DNA of 64,000 nt. Origin: Diphasiastrum complanatum. Lineage: Eukaryota; Streptophyta; Lycopodiopsida; Lycopodiales; Lycopodiaceae. Of the stretch, positions 21,431-34,750 are shown in pieces. The stretch's first letter is position 1. Each line of letters begins with the position of its first letter. The DNA lies in NCBI GenBank assembly GCA_029204225.1, contig CM055106.1, positions 6,028,361-6,092,360 of the forward strand, read 5' to 3'. Made by a program: the position numbers and the translations under genes. The notes beneath the pieces were generated by a model. That model saw only the letters and a program-made list of their open reading frames with translations, was not told the DNA's origin and did not search any database.

Positions 21431-22348
21431 TTTCAAATTATTTTGACCAAAAAACAAATTTGGCGCGTGAACCAAAATGTGTTCGCTCCTAAGCTAGATG
21501 TCAACTTCTTTTTTCTTTTATGTGAGAGAGAGAGAGAAAAAGAGAGAAAAGATGGGAGTGAGGATGAGATGGGGGTGAATGTGAATGAGAATATTGAAAC
21601 TTTTTTTATGGATATTGATAGTGTTTTGTGTTTTTAGTCCATTGATGGATGTTAGTTGTATTTGTTTTGTGATCATAATCCTTTAGTATAAGTTTTAAGA
21701 TTTTTTTTGTTTGTGATGTAGGCTTGGATATGAAAAATGGAGCTTTTATTGCAAAGAATTGAAAGTTCAAGTGCATGCAAAAGGAAAAGCAAAGATTGCA
21801 AAACAATGGAGATACAATAGTAAAGCTAAATTCACATTTATTTTGGTTCATTTGATATTTAGTTGATAAGTTAATGTATTATCTATTGATGCATTGTGTT
21901 GTGGTTTCCATTACTTTCCATTGTGCTTTCATTACCTTCGATTGTGAATTCTAGCATGCAAATCATGTGCTAAAATAGATACATTACATTGAATTCATCA
22001 ATAGATACATTTGCATTCAATAGACTATACATTGCATTGAATTCATCAATAGATACATGTGCGTTCAATAGATGTGCATTCAATAGAGTATATATTTGTA
22101 TTAATGAATTAAAAATATATGCATTCAACATTTTTGCAAGAATGATGTAGTGGCAAAACATTTTCTTGATTTCAAAAAGAGTACATTGATGAGAGAATGA
22201 ATTCTCCCTTCATCCATTGCCTTCTACAAGGCCTTACATTCAATTTTAAAGTTCTACTCATCATTACTTCCTCCCTCCTCGCTTCTTTTGACTTGTAGGT
22301 TTACGTTGGTGTCCACATCTTCAAACTCCTCTCATTCACATTCTCTTG
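21431..22348. other. No gene recognised; short ATTCAATAGA repeats (B1)
   Basis: It contains a GA-rich tract at 21521-21555 and, at about 21990-22090, several ATTCATCAATAGATACAT and GCATTCAATAGA units in loose tandem. No coding feature was recognised. Confidence 0.4.
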
Positions 22349-23263
22349 AACACAAATGAAGCTAGGGTAGAACTAGCGAAGGTTCTTTTTGATGAACAAT
22401 GGTTTTTTTTTCAGCTTGGCGAGGGTTAAAATGGACTTTGTGAAGAATCCAGATGGAACCAAACTTTGCTGAACTAAAAAATGATGGATCACGAAATTTG
22501 GAGACCTTAGACAAATCGGCGAAGGTTCAGACAAAGATTCAAGAGTGATACTATTATTTTTGCAAAAAAGATCATTTTTTTTGACAAAATAGCCTAGTAT
22601 AACAACTACCCTTGGCCTAACGTTCGCCCAACTTATTGATTACCAGAAATCGTAAGATGGACTTACTGTGACTTGGGCGAAGATTCAGACGAAGGTTCCT
22701 CTCAAAGAACCGATATTCTTGCAGAAAGATGTAAAACTTTCTATAAAAGGTTATCAACAACGAGTGAAACAATTACATTAGCCTTCTATTTTTAGAATTA
22801 ATCTCTGCCAACTCGGCTATAAGTAGATCTGGGTCAGATCTATATAGTGGACCAGGCAAAGGATGATTTTCAATATAATTTTTTTTTTTCTAATTTTAGG
22901 ATTTTTTTCATTTTTTTCGGTGGTTTTTCTTCAGTTTTTAGAGATTGACTTAGAGGTAACCTTGGCCCTTCAAACTGGAGCTTCACTGCATCAGGGCGGT
23001 CTTGCTTGCAAGTGGGCAAATGTTGGTTGCAAAGAAACATAAAGTTATCAATGTTTGATGAAGATTTTGTCCCTTTTCAACCAAAATTGCAGAAAATGAA
23101 CGATTTTTGTTGTTTCTCTGGTTTCTTCAAATCCAAATGGATTTTAGGAATGGCTACATGGATTTTCTTGCTCAATAATCAAAACAGATTTCAAGCAAAA
23201 AAATCGACAGAAATCAAGCAAAATCCTTCCAAAATTAATTCTAAAATACAATTTTAACACTAA

Positions 23264-23938
23264 TGTGCCAAGCTCTATTAAGCATCAAGAGATGAAGAGG
23301 ATTAAGTAGTTGTCACGAGGAGATTCATTCCCATGAGAGCGATAGCATAGTTCAGATTCAACATGTGCAATGATCACTTGATTAACACTATGATCCATTA
23401 ATACTAGCAATTAACACTACACATTCAATTATAGATCAAGCTTATTAATCTCTCACTTTCTTCTCTCTCATAAAAATATAACAAGATTCAATCCCAATCA
23501 AATAGCAAATCCAACAATTTGCAAATCCAAACAAGCATGAGAGATGAATTAAGGAGAAGAATAACAAGGACATTCAATTCCAATTGATAGATTCTCAACC
23601 TGCTTTATTGAAATGAACATGAAAAATGAATCACAAAGTCCCACTATATATAGTGGATTTTAGGGCTTTGGCCTCAAATCCTATTGGACAATTTCCACCT
23701 CCCTTATTATTTGAGATTCGAAAGCCCTTTTTATTCACTAACTTGACTATTAGGCCTTGCGAGATTTAATTCTCGCAAAAAGGTCTAAAGTCCTTTTATT
23801 CACTTTTAACTAATCAAATAACTATGTGATCATCGGGTTGGACTTACACACACAGGGTGCCAAATCCCTCTCACTTATTAACTGCTAATAAATGAGTAAC
23901 TAATTAGGGTTGCCTCGAGATACACAAACCCTCCAACA
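23264..23938 (-). mobile_element. Gypsy LTR, second copy (A2)
   Basis: Duplicate of the LTR at 12344-13018, TGTTGGAGGG... to ...GGCACA on the minus strand. It was created by the segmental duplication and not by transposition, because its flanks are duplicated as well. Confidence 0.5.
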
Positions 23939-24400
23939 TAAAGGATGTTAAGCAAATGTTGTCTTCCAAATTTGACATGATAGATCTGGACGAAGCTCAC
24001 TACTATCTAGGAATTCAAATCCACAAAGATAGAGCGAGATGGATGATTTACATCACTTAGCAAAAGTATCTTCATAATATCTTTATCATATATAATCTAA
24101 TTAATTGTAAAAAAGCTCACACATCAATGGATCCAAACTTGCAATTGTCAAGGACTAATGCCCTCAGACAAAACAATAAAAGAAGCAAATGAGGGAGTAT
24201 ACTTATCAATTGATAGTTGGATCTCTCATATATGCAATGGTGTATATCAGACTTGATATATTTTGTGCAGTTAGCTCACTAAGACAATTCATGGAAAATC
24301 CTGGCATGATCCATTGGAAGGCTATTTGAAACCCTTGTATCCTTATAGATGGCCCTTGGAATTCAAATATTCTGTCAAGGTCTATCCAAGTAGATGTAAT
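23939..24400 (+). pseudogene. Ty1/copia reverse transcriptase C-terminal fragment (A2)
   Basis: Duplicate of 13019-13480 with three substitutions that I noticed. It shares all the frame breaks and keeps the YLGIQIHKDRARWM motif. Confidence 0.7.
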
Positions 24401-24710
24401 CATGGCTCTTACGTATGACGATTGCCAACTGAAGATCCTCTACATTCTACTACATGAGCCAAAATGACTACTATGGGGCCAAACCACCCAATCAACTGAA
24501 AAATGAGAGTCAAAATCCCAAACAACTTCACCCTCCATAGTGACTGAATACAAGAGAGGAGACAATCCTACCAACTAGAAATAGGTAGGTGAGGAGAGGA
24601 GCGAGTTTCTATAGGTTTATATATCAATCTCTGGTGCTTAGGAATATATTCTATAAGATTCCAATTCTCATGTAATTGTTTTTTATCTCCTTTACGTGCA
24701 CATATAGCCA

Positions 24711-26690
24711 TCAGACACCATTTACTAGCTCCACATGTCCTAATGAGTATGCATGGGCCTTCATAAGGTTATTCATGACATTTTTGGCCTATTCTGAAAT
24801 GGCAAGGCATAACTCATAAACTTTCACACTAGAGTACCGAATATCCACTTCAGAGATTATTTCGAATCCTCTGAACCAAGCATGGATGAAACATTCTTCT
24901 CCCCTTGAACTACTTCTATCCTTATAATTGAAACTTAGGAAAATTCTTCTTTATACTTTCAACTCTTTCCCACGAATCATCATCCTAAGTGCGTCCTTTC
25001 CAATAGATCAAGCTCTTAGAGATAGAACGGTTTCTCATGCAAAATTAGCAACCTTCTAGATCTTAACGTATTTCATCTCCACATTAACCAGAGATCTAGG
25101 TTGAAAACTATACATAAGGATAAACGTACTATAACTTGTAGCATAATGTTTTCTACTATTGTAAGCAAACTCAAGTAAATGAATGTAGTCCTTCCACTGA
25201 GACTAAATGTGAGACACATATGTTCTCAACATATCCCACCCTCCATAGTTTGATTAATTCTTTCAATCTATCCATCTAATTATGGATAATCAATAGAACT
25301 AAAACTAAGCGAAGTGTCAAGCTTATGGAATACAACTAATCAAAAGTGATCTATAAACTTAGGATTTCTATCACTAACAATATCACTTGGCATTCCATAA
25401 ATCTACATAATCTTTTCACAAAGATTTGGGCTAAATTTGAAGCCTTTTAGTTGACTTTACTGGTATGAATGTAGCTAACTTAGTTAACTTGTCCCCTACA
25501 ACTCAAATAGAATCATGTTTCCATTGGATATTTGGAAGTCCAAATACAAAATCCACGTAGATATGCTTTTCCATAATTTATGAGGAATATCTAAGGAATG
25601 TAAAAAATCTCCAACACTTTGGCTAGCTGACAAAGCTTACACTTAACCACATAAGACTTGACATATGGCTTGAGTTTCGACCAATGAAACTCTCTTCTAG
25701 CCAAGTCGAAAGTCATGTGTACACCTGAATGACCTGCACATGGTATGCCATGGCAGTCATAAAGAAATTGCATCTTTAACTCATCATCCCTTGGTACACA
25801 AACTTTCTCATTCCGAAATAGTAACCCACCTTGAATGGTAAATTATTTCACAATCTTCTTATCTTTCTTGAAAATTTGAGATCCCTATAAATGAATCTTT
25901 TTTTCAATCTCATTCATTTTAGTTTCAACTATTATTTATAACCGACTAAAATGAGAATTAGTTTTACACTTCTCTCTCAACAAAAGATATAAATCTATAG
26001 AAGTTTAGATGAATGAAAGTTCGTTTAATTTACTAACTAAGAGCGTCTACAACCTGGTTAAAGTTTTGTTTGATATATTATATCTCATGATAAAATTATT
26101 GAATAGGATCAACCCATCGAGCTTTATGGTCCCACAGGTCATGTTGTTTGCAAAAGTATTTCAAAGGCTGGTGATCTATATACATCATAAATTGATTATC
26201 CTAAAGATAATGCCTCCAGATTTTAAGTGCATGTATCAAAGCAAATATTTCTTTCTTGAGTTGTGTAACATAATTGAGGTCCAATAACTTTCTTGCTCTC
26301 GAACACTATCGATCTATCATTTTGTAAAAGAACTGCTCCTATCATCGAATCACTTGTGTCATTTTTAACGACATAAGGTAAATCTAGATCCATGATTTGT
26401 TAAACAAGAGCTAAAACCACCATTATTTCGAGCTTCTCAAAGCATTGGTTCAGTTCTTCATTCAATAGATGGAGTAGGTTGACCTCTCTTCTTTTTCTTA
26501 TTAACTCTGTCTTTTGTTAAATTATTGAGAGGCATTATTACTTTCACATTGTCCTCTATAGACCTTCAAAACAAACTATAAAACTGAAAAAAAATTTAAT
26601 TTTTGTAACCATTTTTTGTATTGTCACTCAAGCACAATTTTGATTTTATTTTCATCTATCTTCAACCATTGCAGGTGATCTTTGTGAAAA
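24711..26690 (-). pseudogene. Ty3/gypsy RNase H and integrase relic, longer copy (A2 into X)
   Basis: Minus strand, from high to low coordinates. Decayed RT/RNase H sequence comes first (about 26690-25990), with words such as FHKDHLQWLKIDENK and INFCQVVDALS-like ends. Then comes the integrase zinc-binding domain at 25773-25591: HSGVHMTFDLARREFHW followed by CKLCQLAK, an HHCC-type finger. The catalytic core start VDFVFGLPNIQW lies at about 25556. Between the finger and the core, IPHKLWKSIST is readable in a shifted frame, so the integrase runs unbroken in structure across 25556. Many stops and frameshifts make it dead. Confidence 0.72.
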
Positions 26691-27007
26691 ATTAGATCTA
26701 ATGATGATACAAATATATTTAAGATCTTTGTCCTAATTGAAGCACAAATCACAATATCGTCGAAGTGGAAAATCTCACTTCTAGCATGCTAGTTTAGGAA
26801 AAATCATGCATAAACCAATATGAAAACTAAAATCCAATTGCCTACTGGTTTGATCTGTACTATAGTATCCATACAACACTCCTTCACACGTTTAGATACA
26901 TGGCATACAATTTTAGTTGCATCCTACACACTAGAATCATTAATATCAAGAGAGAAGTGATAGAGAAAGACAAAAAGATAGAAGTACAAGGTTCTCCAAA
27001 TACAAAG
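26691..27007. other. No clear gene; possible gypsy RT remains
   Basis: The minus strand has fragments that could be decayed RT (around YDDIV-like words near 26750), but nothing firm. An AT-rich stretch ends just before an LTR start at 27008. Confidence 0.3.
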
Positions 27008-27829
27008 TGTTGGAAGTAAATTCGATTTATGTGTGCTATGGCTAGATCTACTCACGATGCAGTGTAGTAAAGAGAGGATCATCCACTTTCTAAGTTTCTA
27101 CCAAGCTTCAAACAGAAATGCGAAAATAAAGAACAATGACGAAGCACTAAGGCTTACCCAACTAGTGCTTGGAACGGAAATGAAACTATCTAAGATGACA
27201 AAATACAAAAGCTTACTAAGCCTTACCCAACTAGCAAGGTGATAAAACTAAATCCTAGATTAACACCCAAAGGGATTGAGAATGATAGATTGCGGCTAAA
27301 CTAAGCATAAGCGATTAAAACATGCCACAATAAAAACCAATGAAAGGAGGCAAGAGGAGGCCCGAGCACCTTCCCTCAAGCTATGCACCTTCCCAAAGGG
27401 AACACAAATGAAATAGAGAGATAGTCTCAAAAATAGAGAGCTTGATACCTTAATCTCAAAAGTGTTATTTACAAGGCAAATACCTCTCCTTTTATGGCAA
27501 GGAGAGTCTTCCATAAGTGTCCACTAACTTATGGGACTAATTTATTTCTAGCCTTTCTAGAACTTCTAACTTAGGATTTAGAGCTTCAAAGTTTCTTAAC
27601 TTAGAAAAACTTAAGACAAAATATTTCTAATCTTAAGTTTTCTAAGTCTAAGTTCTAAATCTAAGTTTAAGCTATTTTATTATTATTTAAGCTTCTACTT
27701 ATAGGCTTACAAAACACATGCCAAAACATAAGTTTATTAACAGAGACTCATACGTGGACTTACAAAACACATGCCACAGAGTTTTATTTATTTCTTTTTA
27801 TTTTCTCTGTGTTAGCACAATTGCTAACA
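27008..27829 (-). mobile_element. 3' LTR of a minus-strand copia element
   Basis: On the minus strand it starts TGTTAGCAATTGTGC and ends TTTACTTCCAACA (TG...CA). It is preceded on that strand by a purine tract AAGGAGGGGGATAA (27830-27843), the expected polypurine tract, with RNase H coding directly upstream. About 822 bp long. CTAAGTTCTAAATC words repeat in its middle (27570-27670). Confidence 0.7.
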
Positions 27830-27841
27830 TTATCCCCCTCC

Positions 27842-28361
27842 TTATTGGATTGGTGGTCCCACACCAATCGAAGCCTTTTCAACTTGACACAGAATGGTGG
27901 TAGCATTGTGATGTAAGTTGTGAAGTAACAACCTGATCCATATAGCTTCTTTTGAAGCTTGACATGCTGTGATGTACTCTGTCTTTGTTGAAGAAAGCGC
28001 GACTGATTTGTACTTCCTTGAATTCCACGAAATCGGTCCGCCTGCCAAATAGAAACAGATGCCGGAGGTAGATTTTCTGGTAGAGATTGTTCCTGCCCAC
28101 GGAATAGCCTCGCAGGACAAGTGGAGAGATAGCATTTCTATCGTAACATAAGATGTGATCTAAACTTTCCTGAATATATCTCATCACTCTCTTTAATGCT
28201 TTCCAATGAGAGATCCTGAGATTAGACATGAATTGACTTAATGTGCTAACGGAACCTAGAGATGAAGCAAGCCACACAAAACGAGATAGAATCCACTGTA
28301 AGCAAGCTTGGATCAAGCCTAGATCCAACAACTTCACTAGATGAAAAGTCGATCTGACCAC
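27842..28361 (-). pseudogene. Ty1/copia RT end and RNase H relic
   Basis: In one minus frame RISHWKALKRVMRYIQESLD marks the end of RT and the RNase H approach. After a frameshift, STRKSTSGICFYLAGGPISW then SVALSSTKTEYITACQASKE and AIWIRLLL give the copia RNase H core. The C-terminal part with ADIFTK-type motif is missing, and the purine tract and LTR follow. The element is truncated on its upstream side near a CT microsatellite. Confidence 0.85.
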
Positions 28362-28504
28362 TTGTTTACTCTTTCACCTTTTTTTGTCTGAAATCACAAT
28401 GATGCTCAGACAACAAACTTTTGCGAGGCTTCAGAAACAGAAGAATACTTCGCTTTTGCTCACACAGCTACGCAGATATGTGCTTCTTCACAAACAAAAA
28501 TGTC

Positions 28505-28506
<2 letters not shown>

Positions 28507-28599
<93 letters not shown>
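28507..28599. repeat. (CT)n microsatellite, about 93 bp
   Basis: Perfect CT dinucleotides. Ser-Leu open frames across it are artefacts. Confidence 0.98.
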
Positions 28600-28602
<3 letters not shown>

Positions 28603-28804
28603 GGTTCTTCAAGATCTCTCTACCTTTCGCCTCTCTCTCTAGAAAATTATGTTTCCAGAATGTTCTGAAAGCACATGTTTAAAATCAACGTGTCTATCTT
28701 TCAACCCCACTTCAATTGCATTTCAATTGCCCACCATCAAAGATGTTTAGGGCAAACATGGACCAATGAGAATGTGCAAAACCCTTTCTGTCTATCATTG
28801 GTGA

Positions 28805-28808
<4 letters not shown>

Positions 28809-28866
<58 letters not shown>

Positions 28867-28901
28867 CTCTCTCTCTCTCCTCCTCCTCCTCCTCCTCCTC
28901 A
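28809..28901. repeat. (CT)n with (CTC)n end, about 93 bp
   Basis: CT repeat with one CTAT interruption (28859-28864), grading into about seven CTC/TCC trinucleotides at its right end. Confidence 0.97.
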
Positions 28902-29039
28902 AAACCTTGATTTCACAAAAACCCAAGCTTTTCACATTTTTCATTTTGAAGTTTGCATCTACACATTTAAGCTCAAGCATCCATATTTATATAATAACTT
29001 TCAATTAACAAAAACATGTATTATGGGATATAATGTGGA

Positions 29040-30060
29040 ACATAGAGATTGCGTAGATGGGCGTGAAGACCACCTTCTTACATGGTCATTTAGAAAAAGA
29101 GGTATTTGTGAAGCAACCTCCAGGATATGAGCACTGAGAAGGTTTTGTGCTGCTTTAAACAATCCTCTAGGGTGCGGTATTAGAAGATTAATACTCTCTT
29201 TGTAGTAAAGGAACTTAGGAGGTGCTATGATGCCAACTAGAATATATGTGCAAAATTCAAGTAGTCTGTTTCTTGCAGTTGCACTATACATAGATGATAT
29301 CACAATGGTTTGCAACAAATAAATTGTTTATGAAAGAATTCAAAAGAAAATTGAGAAGTAGCTTTGAGATGAAAGACTTACGCATTAAATTATTGGTTAG
29401 GCAATGCCACGATAATTTTCTATAGGAGTGCCCCTTGAAAACAATGTGTATTAAGTAAAGAGATGTGTCCTAATGGGCAGCATAAAATGGAGAGTATGAC
29501 TAGAAGCCTTGTGCCATGGTGTGTAAGCTTGGCCAAATTGAGCAGTAGCCATTACAAAATTGACTCAATTTTCAATCTAGGAGGACACTCGCTGGCTACT
29601 AAGAGGGTTATAACGTTCTATTTGAAAGGGACAACAAATTTTGGATTGATGTGCAGAGCAACCAATGGTCCAATGGCAAGTTTTGCACAATCTGACTAAG
29701 AAGGTGATGTAGATGACAGAAAGTTTACAAAGAGATGTATGTTTATAATCTGCGGATTTTGTGTTAGCTGGAGTTGTAGGAACCAACACTCAACAACATC
29801 ATCTTCGAGATAAATTGAATACATGGGTGTGTGCCATGCTGCTAAAGAGTTTTTATGGATGCTGACAATACTCCGCGAATTAGAAATTGATAGGAGAGGA
29901 ATCCAATACCATTTTGTCAAGGATCTAGTAGAAGGGAAGTTGACACTAGAATTTTGTTCAACTAAATTCATACTAGCTAACATGATGAGAAATTTTTTAC
30001 CTAAACATCATTTTGTTCATTTAAGAGAGAATCTGATGTATAAAAGGAGTAGCAACTAAT
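29040..30060 (+). pseudogene. Ty1/copia RT and RNase H relic
   Basis: In shifting plus frames: TTFLHGHLEKEVFVKQPPGY (RT, after the MDVKTAFL-type start), a decayed catalytic box near 29285-29300 (YIDDI-like), FEMKDLR, then RNase H words KFTKRCMFIICGFCVSW, EYMGVCHAAKEFLWM and GIQYHFVKDLVEGKLTLEFC, and the tail FILANMMRNFLPKHHF. Many stops and frameshifts. No purine tract or LTR was clearly identified after 30060. Confidence 0.8.
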
Positions 30061-31696
30061 TTAGAAAAATAGTTCAGGTTGGTGAATTAAGAGAAGGTTT
30101 GTGCCATGTGGCCCTGTAATGGCACCTTAAAGTCAGATGAAGCCGTTAATTAGTTAGTTACGATAAGGCAATTTTTCGGGCTCCTTAGAAAGAATATTGA
30201 TGTATATAGCACTCCATGTGGACAATCACATTGATTTTTCTCTTGTATTCAGCTTAGGTGATGCTTGCTTTCTTGTGTGAACGTCTTCTGCTAGTGACAC
30301 AAAGTGCTCACAGAGTATCCTGTCTGCTATACCAGCGGTCAGTAGATTATAACCCATGATCCTTCTATCAATTTACTGCATTTCTCATTGAAATTCCAGT
30401 GGGACTGAGCAAACTTTCTTACGTTTGAGATTCCTTGTCCCGTTTGAGTGATACAAGCACAATGTTTTTGCTACTTACACTATTTCTTAAATTTTCTTGA
30501 GTACTCTTATTTGGCCACATCTTCGCAACGCTGCATCAACACGTAGCCAAGTTTCATAGAGTTATGGATTTCAGAGATTATGTTGATCAGCTACAGTTAT
30601 ACTACTTGGGCCGTTCAAGAGTACTGCAGATCTTGAGCTATAACATTACTAGACTTGCTTTTTACGATCGTCGTATAGTGAACCATATTGATACTCGTTC
30701 ACTCAATGTAGACTTCTTTCTGGGCCGATCTACGGCCTTTTGATGAACACAGAACCAGTGGTCACATCATCCGTGACTCCTTCCTGAACCCATGGCCTAC
30801 GTGACACAGTTGGAGGGTAAAACAAACGAGTCGCTGGTTTTAGAAAGTACTTGTGTGGGGTAGTTTGTCTTTAAATTGTAGTATGTATGGGTACAAGAAT
30901 AAAAAGATGCAATGTCATGTCTGCCAATTGTGTGAAAAATGAGCGAGAAAGCTTGATCTGCGTACCCAATGCTGCTCAAAAACCTCTCTTGCTAGTGCTG
31001 GCAGCTAGCCGCTGTAAAAGCACTGTGATACTTTCTTGTGGCCACCACATATGCTTTGAGCAATTTGTTCTTTACTTTGTTGTGGATATAGACTTTATCT
31101 TATCAGCATATATATTACAGTTTTACCATTTTTTTGTTGGGGAGCAGCGTATAAGTGGTCCGCAAATAAGTGATCCGGGTCCCGGGGGACGGATCTTGAC
31201 AGAAGTACAAAAAGCAAGACCTTTTTGCAGCAGCTGCTCCTCCATTATGAGTAAGGATGAGATCATGACTTTTTTCCAACGCACTAGTGAGTATGAGCTA
31301 GAGAAGCCTTCCAGAGCAACCAGCGATAGCAACATCTGCGATCGCTTCCAATTTTGTGTGTCACCTACGTTCATGATCAATTGTTTATTACTTGATGGCT
31401 ACAATCACTTGCAATATAGAGCAGCGATTCTACTTTTCAATTCGGACGATATTGGGATCACATGGGCGCTCAGTGCTGTCCAATAATGACGATTCACATG
31501 GCAGGTTGGAGCCGTGCAGCCTGCTGATCTTCCCACCTCCCTTGTCTGTACCCGTACAAACATGGAGCACGCAATCTGGACCAGTGTTATCCTCACAAAA
31601 ACCTGCATTCTATAGAACTTCTGGGTTTTTTTTGAAGACTTTTACTCATAAAAAAATGAATATGCTTGCATAAAAAATAGTCACATATTTTATGAT
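30061..31696. other. Unrecognised sequence; one longer open frame
   Basis: The first 300 bp hold a TATATAGCACTCC word that might be an LTR TATA box. A plus-strand open frame at 30887-31486 (199 codons) has no recognisable domain, and its codons look random apart from CSSIMSKDEIMTFFQRTSEY in the middle (about 31235-31295), which could be a gene scrap. The composition is less AT-biased than the flanks. I assign no function. Confidence 0.35.
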
Positions 31697-33011
31697 ACTG
31701 GTTTCTGAGAAAACGTGTGGATTCCATTCCTATATTTTGCCGATTTTCTCAAGCATTCATCTAGACTACCCTTTGATTACTCAAAATTGTTAAACATTGA
31801 ATATGATTGACTGGAAACTTGATCCAGATTTGAGATCCTCTAATTCCTCAAGTAAAAAACGTTGGTTGCTCAGAACTCTCCTCTTGAGAATCAGGACTAA
31901 TTAGTAAGATTTCTAGTTTGGTGGTCCTTTTCTTTCAAGTAAAATTTTTTTTTCCTCTTTTTCATTTAAAAGGGAGCGAAGATGTCTCCTGGGCTAAATC
32001 CCACCAAGTTTTTTTTCTTTTAAAATGTATCTAATGGTGCATGGAAAAAAAATAAAAAATATTTAATATTTTCACTCGAGAACAGTTCCACCTCCTTGGA
32101 ATTCCGCCCTCCATTGACCTTCCCTTGCAAAATGGCATGGGCACTTGTGGCCTTTTCTACTTGTTTTGTAGTCTACTTAAAAAGCCTAATGAGTAGCACA
32201 ATTGTCTATAATGTTTAAGTTTTATGAATGCACATTCAGTTTCATAATGGTCTTGTAGAAAATTAACACAATGTCAATTACGCAATGGCAATAGCTTGGG
32301 CAGATGACTCTTTACCAAGCAAAGTGTCTTTTGCTTGGTTCCTTCTATAATACTCTATAATGCGATGAGCTATTTGCCACATATAGCAATTACTTTGTGC
32401 TTGCTACATTAGTTTTTCCCTAATTGTTGGCATTTGTGAAAGTTGTCATGCACAAACTCAATTTATTCCAAATTTGACACGAGGACCAACCTTTCCATAC
32501 AATAATATCTAAGTTTTGTTACCAAGTTACAAATGGCTCAAGGATCTTACCTTAAGGCCTTAGTCCTCTCGTGCACATGAGGCCCAACATTTCCGTTTCC
32601 CCTTGTTGGCTTTGGTTGATTCTACAAAAAATAAAAGTGGGAGTACATGGCATAATTGGAGCACTCTTTGATAATCTTTTAATATCTATATATAGTAAAA
32701 ATTTTGTGTCACAGCCAGTGTGAGCGCTGCCCAGAACCCTTTTTTTTCAAAATGTTTTCCCTCTCCCTCCCCCTCTTTTCACATTGCAAAACAAACCCCC
32801 CCCCCCCTCCTATTTTAAACCAATTCTGGCCGTCCGCCCAAGTGGGCTAGCTCAAAAAGGAACTATTCCTTTGGAGGCTGGTACCATCAAAACGAAGAGG
32901 ATTACAGAGTCCGTGGGGTGGATTTGTAGTTCAGTGTTCTCGTGTGAATGGCAACGAAAGTTGAAAAGATCAATTTCAAGGGAGATCTTCTTTGGAGTAG
33001 TTGGTCTTCAT

Positions 33012-33765
33012 TGAGACGGCTACATTCGGAATTGAAACTCATTGAGCATGGGTGATATCCACTTTCGGTTGGGTTTTTCAAAGGGGAGGCTAGGATCACC
33101 TTAAGAGACTGGCAACAAGTTGGACCAAGGCTAGAATCCTAGCGAAATGGTCATATTTGTATATTTTGCAATTGAGGCCAATTTTCATATTAGACTTAGA
33201 GTTTGACTTTTCAAAGTGATATTAGTCTAAAAGCATTTGAATAAACACTTTTGAAAAATGTGGAAAACTATAGAACACGAGTTTTGGAGAGATTCAATTT
33301 GAGCAATAGATACATTGAATCCAGTCACAAAAATAGTAGGGTTTTCATTATGGAGGAAAACCAAAGTTTGAATTTAGGTTTGGACCTATTATAAAAGGAT
33401 GTAACTCGTGGGAATAGAAGACATTGTCTCTCTCTTATCTCATTCATGCTTATACATGGTTCTCTTGGGTTCTACTATCTATTGGTGCATTGTACTTGTG
33501 ATATCTTGCAATTCTATGTGTAGAATGTTCATTAAATGCTATTTTCAGATCCACACGTGTGAAATACAGTAGCTTACTGTTTTTGTATGGATAGAAACGT
33601 TATTTTATGTTTTGATTGATGTTTGATCAAGATCTGTTAGAGTTTGCATCTCATTCATAGTGTAGATGTTGGTTTTTCTACATTGGCAAGATTGGTGATT
33701 TGCTTGTCTTTCTAACCAAAGTTCAAGGGAATATTTTGGATCTTAATGATCTTAAATTATTCACA
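33012..33765 (+). mobile_element. Copia-type LTR, right end defined (B2)
   Basis: Copy of 15960-16713, ending TTATTCACA before TGGCATCAGAGC (33766-33777). The primer site here is a slightly different one-base variant of the Met-tRNA site than in B1. The left end is approximate. Confidence 0.5.
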
Positions 33766-34221
33766 TGGCATCAGAGCTTGTGTTTCAAGCTATAAAGAGA
33801 GCATTCACAATCTATCAATGATTTGGAGAAGATATCAATGCTAGAGCATGCTAGATTGGATTCTACACCAAAATCGAGTTTCTTGCATATGTAGATTGGA
33901 TCTTTTGTAGATCAAAACTCTATTTAGGGTTATAATCTTGATCAATTCTGATTTCACACATTACTTACTGGAAATGGCCAATTTTTAGAGCATTGGAAAA
34001 GCCTAAGTGGTGGCTACAAGATTGCATATCAAGTTTTAGACAATCGCATGTAGATTTTGAAATAATCAATTTTTTGTGATTTTATCAAAACCTTAATTTT
34101 GATTGGATCTCTAGATTGTGATGCTACTGAACTTCATTTAAGTGTGTTTCAATCTTAGAAAGTGGGAAGAGTCATTAGATTGAGGACAAATCATAGGTTG
34201 ATCAAGATTTCACTATTCTAT

Positions 34222-34750
34222 CAAAACAACACCCGCCACGATTTGCGACTTGTTTTGCGACATGAATTGCGAGTTTAATTTGTTTTTAATTCGTCGCGGA
34301 CGTCGAAAAAACACATCTCCATAAGGTAGTCGGAGTTCGACATCATTAAAACACGTCGCAATTTGACATACATAAGTTGTCGAAATCCGGAACGACAAAT
34401 CCCGGTGGATGAGGATGAATCAGACGTGGACGTCGCAATGCGACGTCCGACGTGGACGTCAGATTGCCACTCCGACATGTACGTCACAATCCGAAGTCCA
34501 AAGATGTCGCTTGCGATCCGACGTGGATGTCGGAATGCGACGTTAAAAAAAATAGTTGACATTTGTAAATCCAAAATGATCTCTAAAATTGTCCGACAAA
34601 TGTCCGATGCCCATCCGACTTCCATCCGACGTCAACTTGAATGTCGGATTCTGACATCCCAAATACACGTCGGAATCCAGCATCTGTTAACACAATGATA
34701 AAAAAAAAAGGTCTGACATGTGTCCGACGCGTTTGGATGTTAGATTCTTA
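34222..34750. repeat. GACGT-rich short-motif cluster (B2)
   Basis: Copy of 17170-17720. One block between two TCTGACATGTG words is lost (22 bp), and several CpG positions inside GACGT words are mutated (GACGTTC to GACGTCC, GTCGACG to GTTGACA). The cluster diverges more than the flanking B sequence. Confidence 0.8.

Larger units (their letters stand above)
14635..22348 (+). repeat. Duplicated segment B, copy 1
   Basis: It matches 31697-39341 in the same orientation over about 7.7 kb with scattered substitutions, about 98-99% identity by eye. Larger length differences fall in three places: poly-C at 15738, the GACGT-rich cluster (22 bp) and the palindrome cluster (87 bp and 55 bp). The match to copy 2 starts at the shared AC at 14635-14636 and ends at CACATTCTCTT (22338-22348). 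Confidence 0.97.
22349..25556 (+). repeat. Duplicated segment A, copy 2
   Basis: Partner of 11429-14636. It contains the same LTR with palindromic TATA (CCACTATATATAGTGG at 23641-23656), the same copia RT fragment and the same gypsy integrase. The junction to B1 on its left has a single unmatched G (22348/22349 region). On its right the gypsy sequence continues into segment X without a break. Confidence 0.97.
25557..31696 (+). other. Segment X, present only in the second copy of the duplication
   Basis: About 6.1 kb lying between A2 and B2, with no counterpart between A1 and B1. The left end continues the gypsy relic from A. The right end reaches GATAC just before B2. A and B join in copy 1 at a shared AC dinucleotide. 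This is what a deletion of X in copy 1 would leave. Confidence 0.85.

Noticed and set aside
30887-31486. 199-codon open frame as a possible host gene
   Set aside because: No recognisable domain, no exon signals or codon pattern that stands out, and an overlapping minus-strand open frame; kept only as unassigned sequence.
25557-31696. X as a single transposon inserted in copy 2
   Set aside because: It has no terminal repeats and only a 2-bp shared edge, and the gypsy integrase reads through its left boundary.
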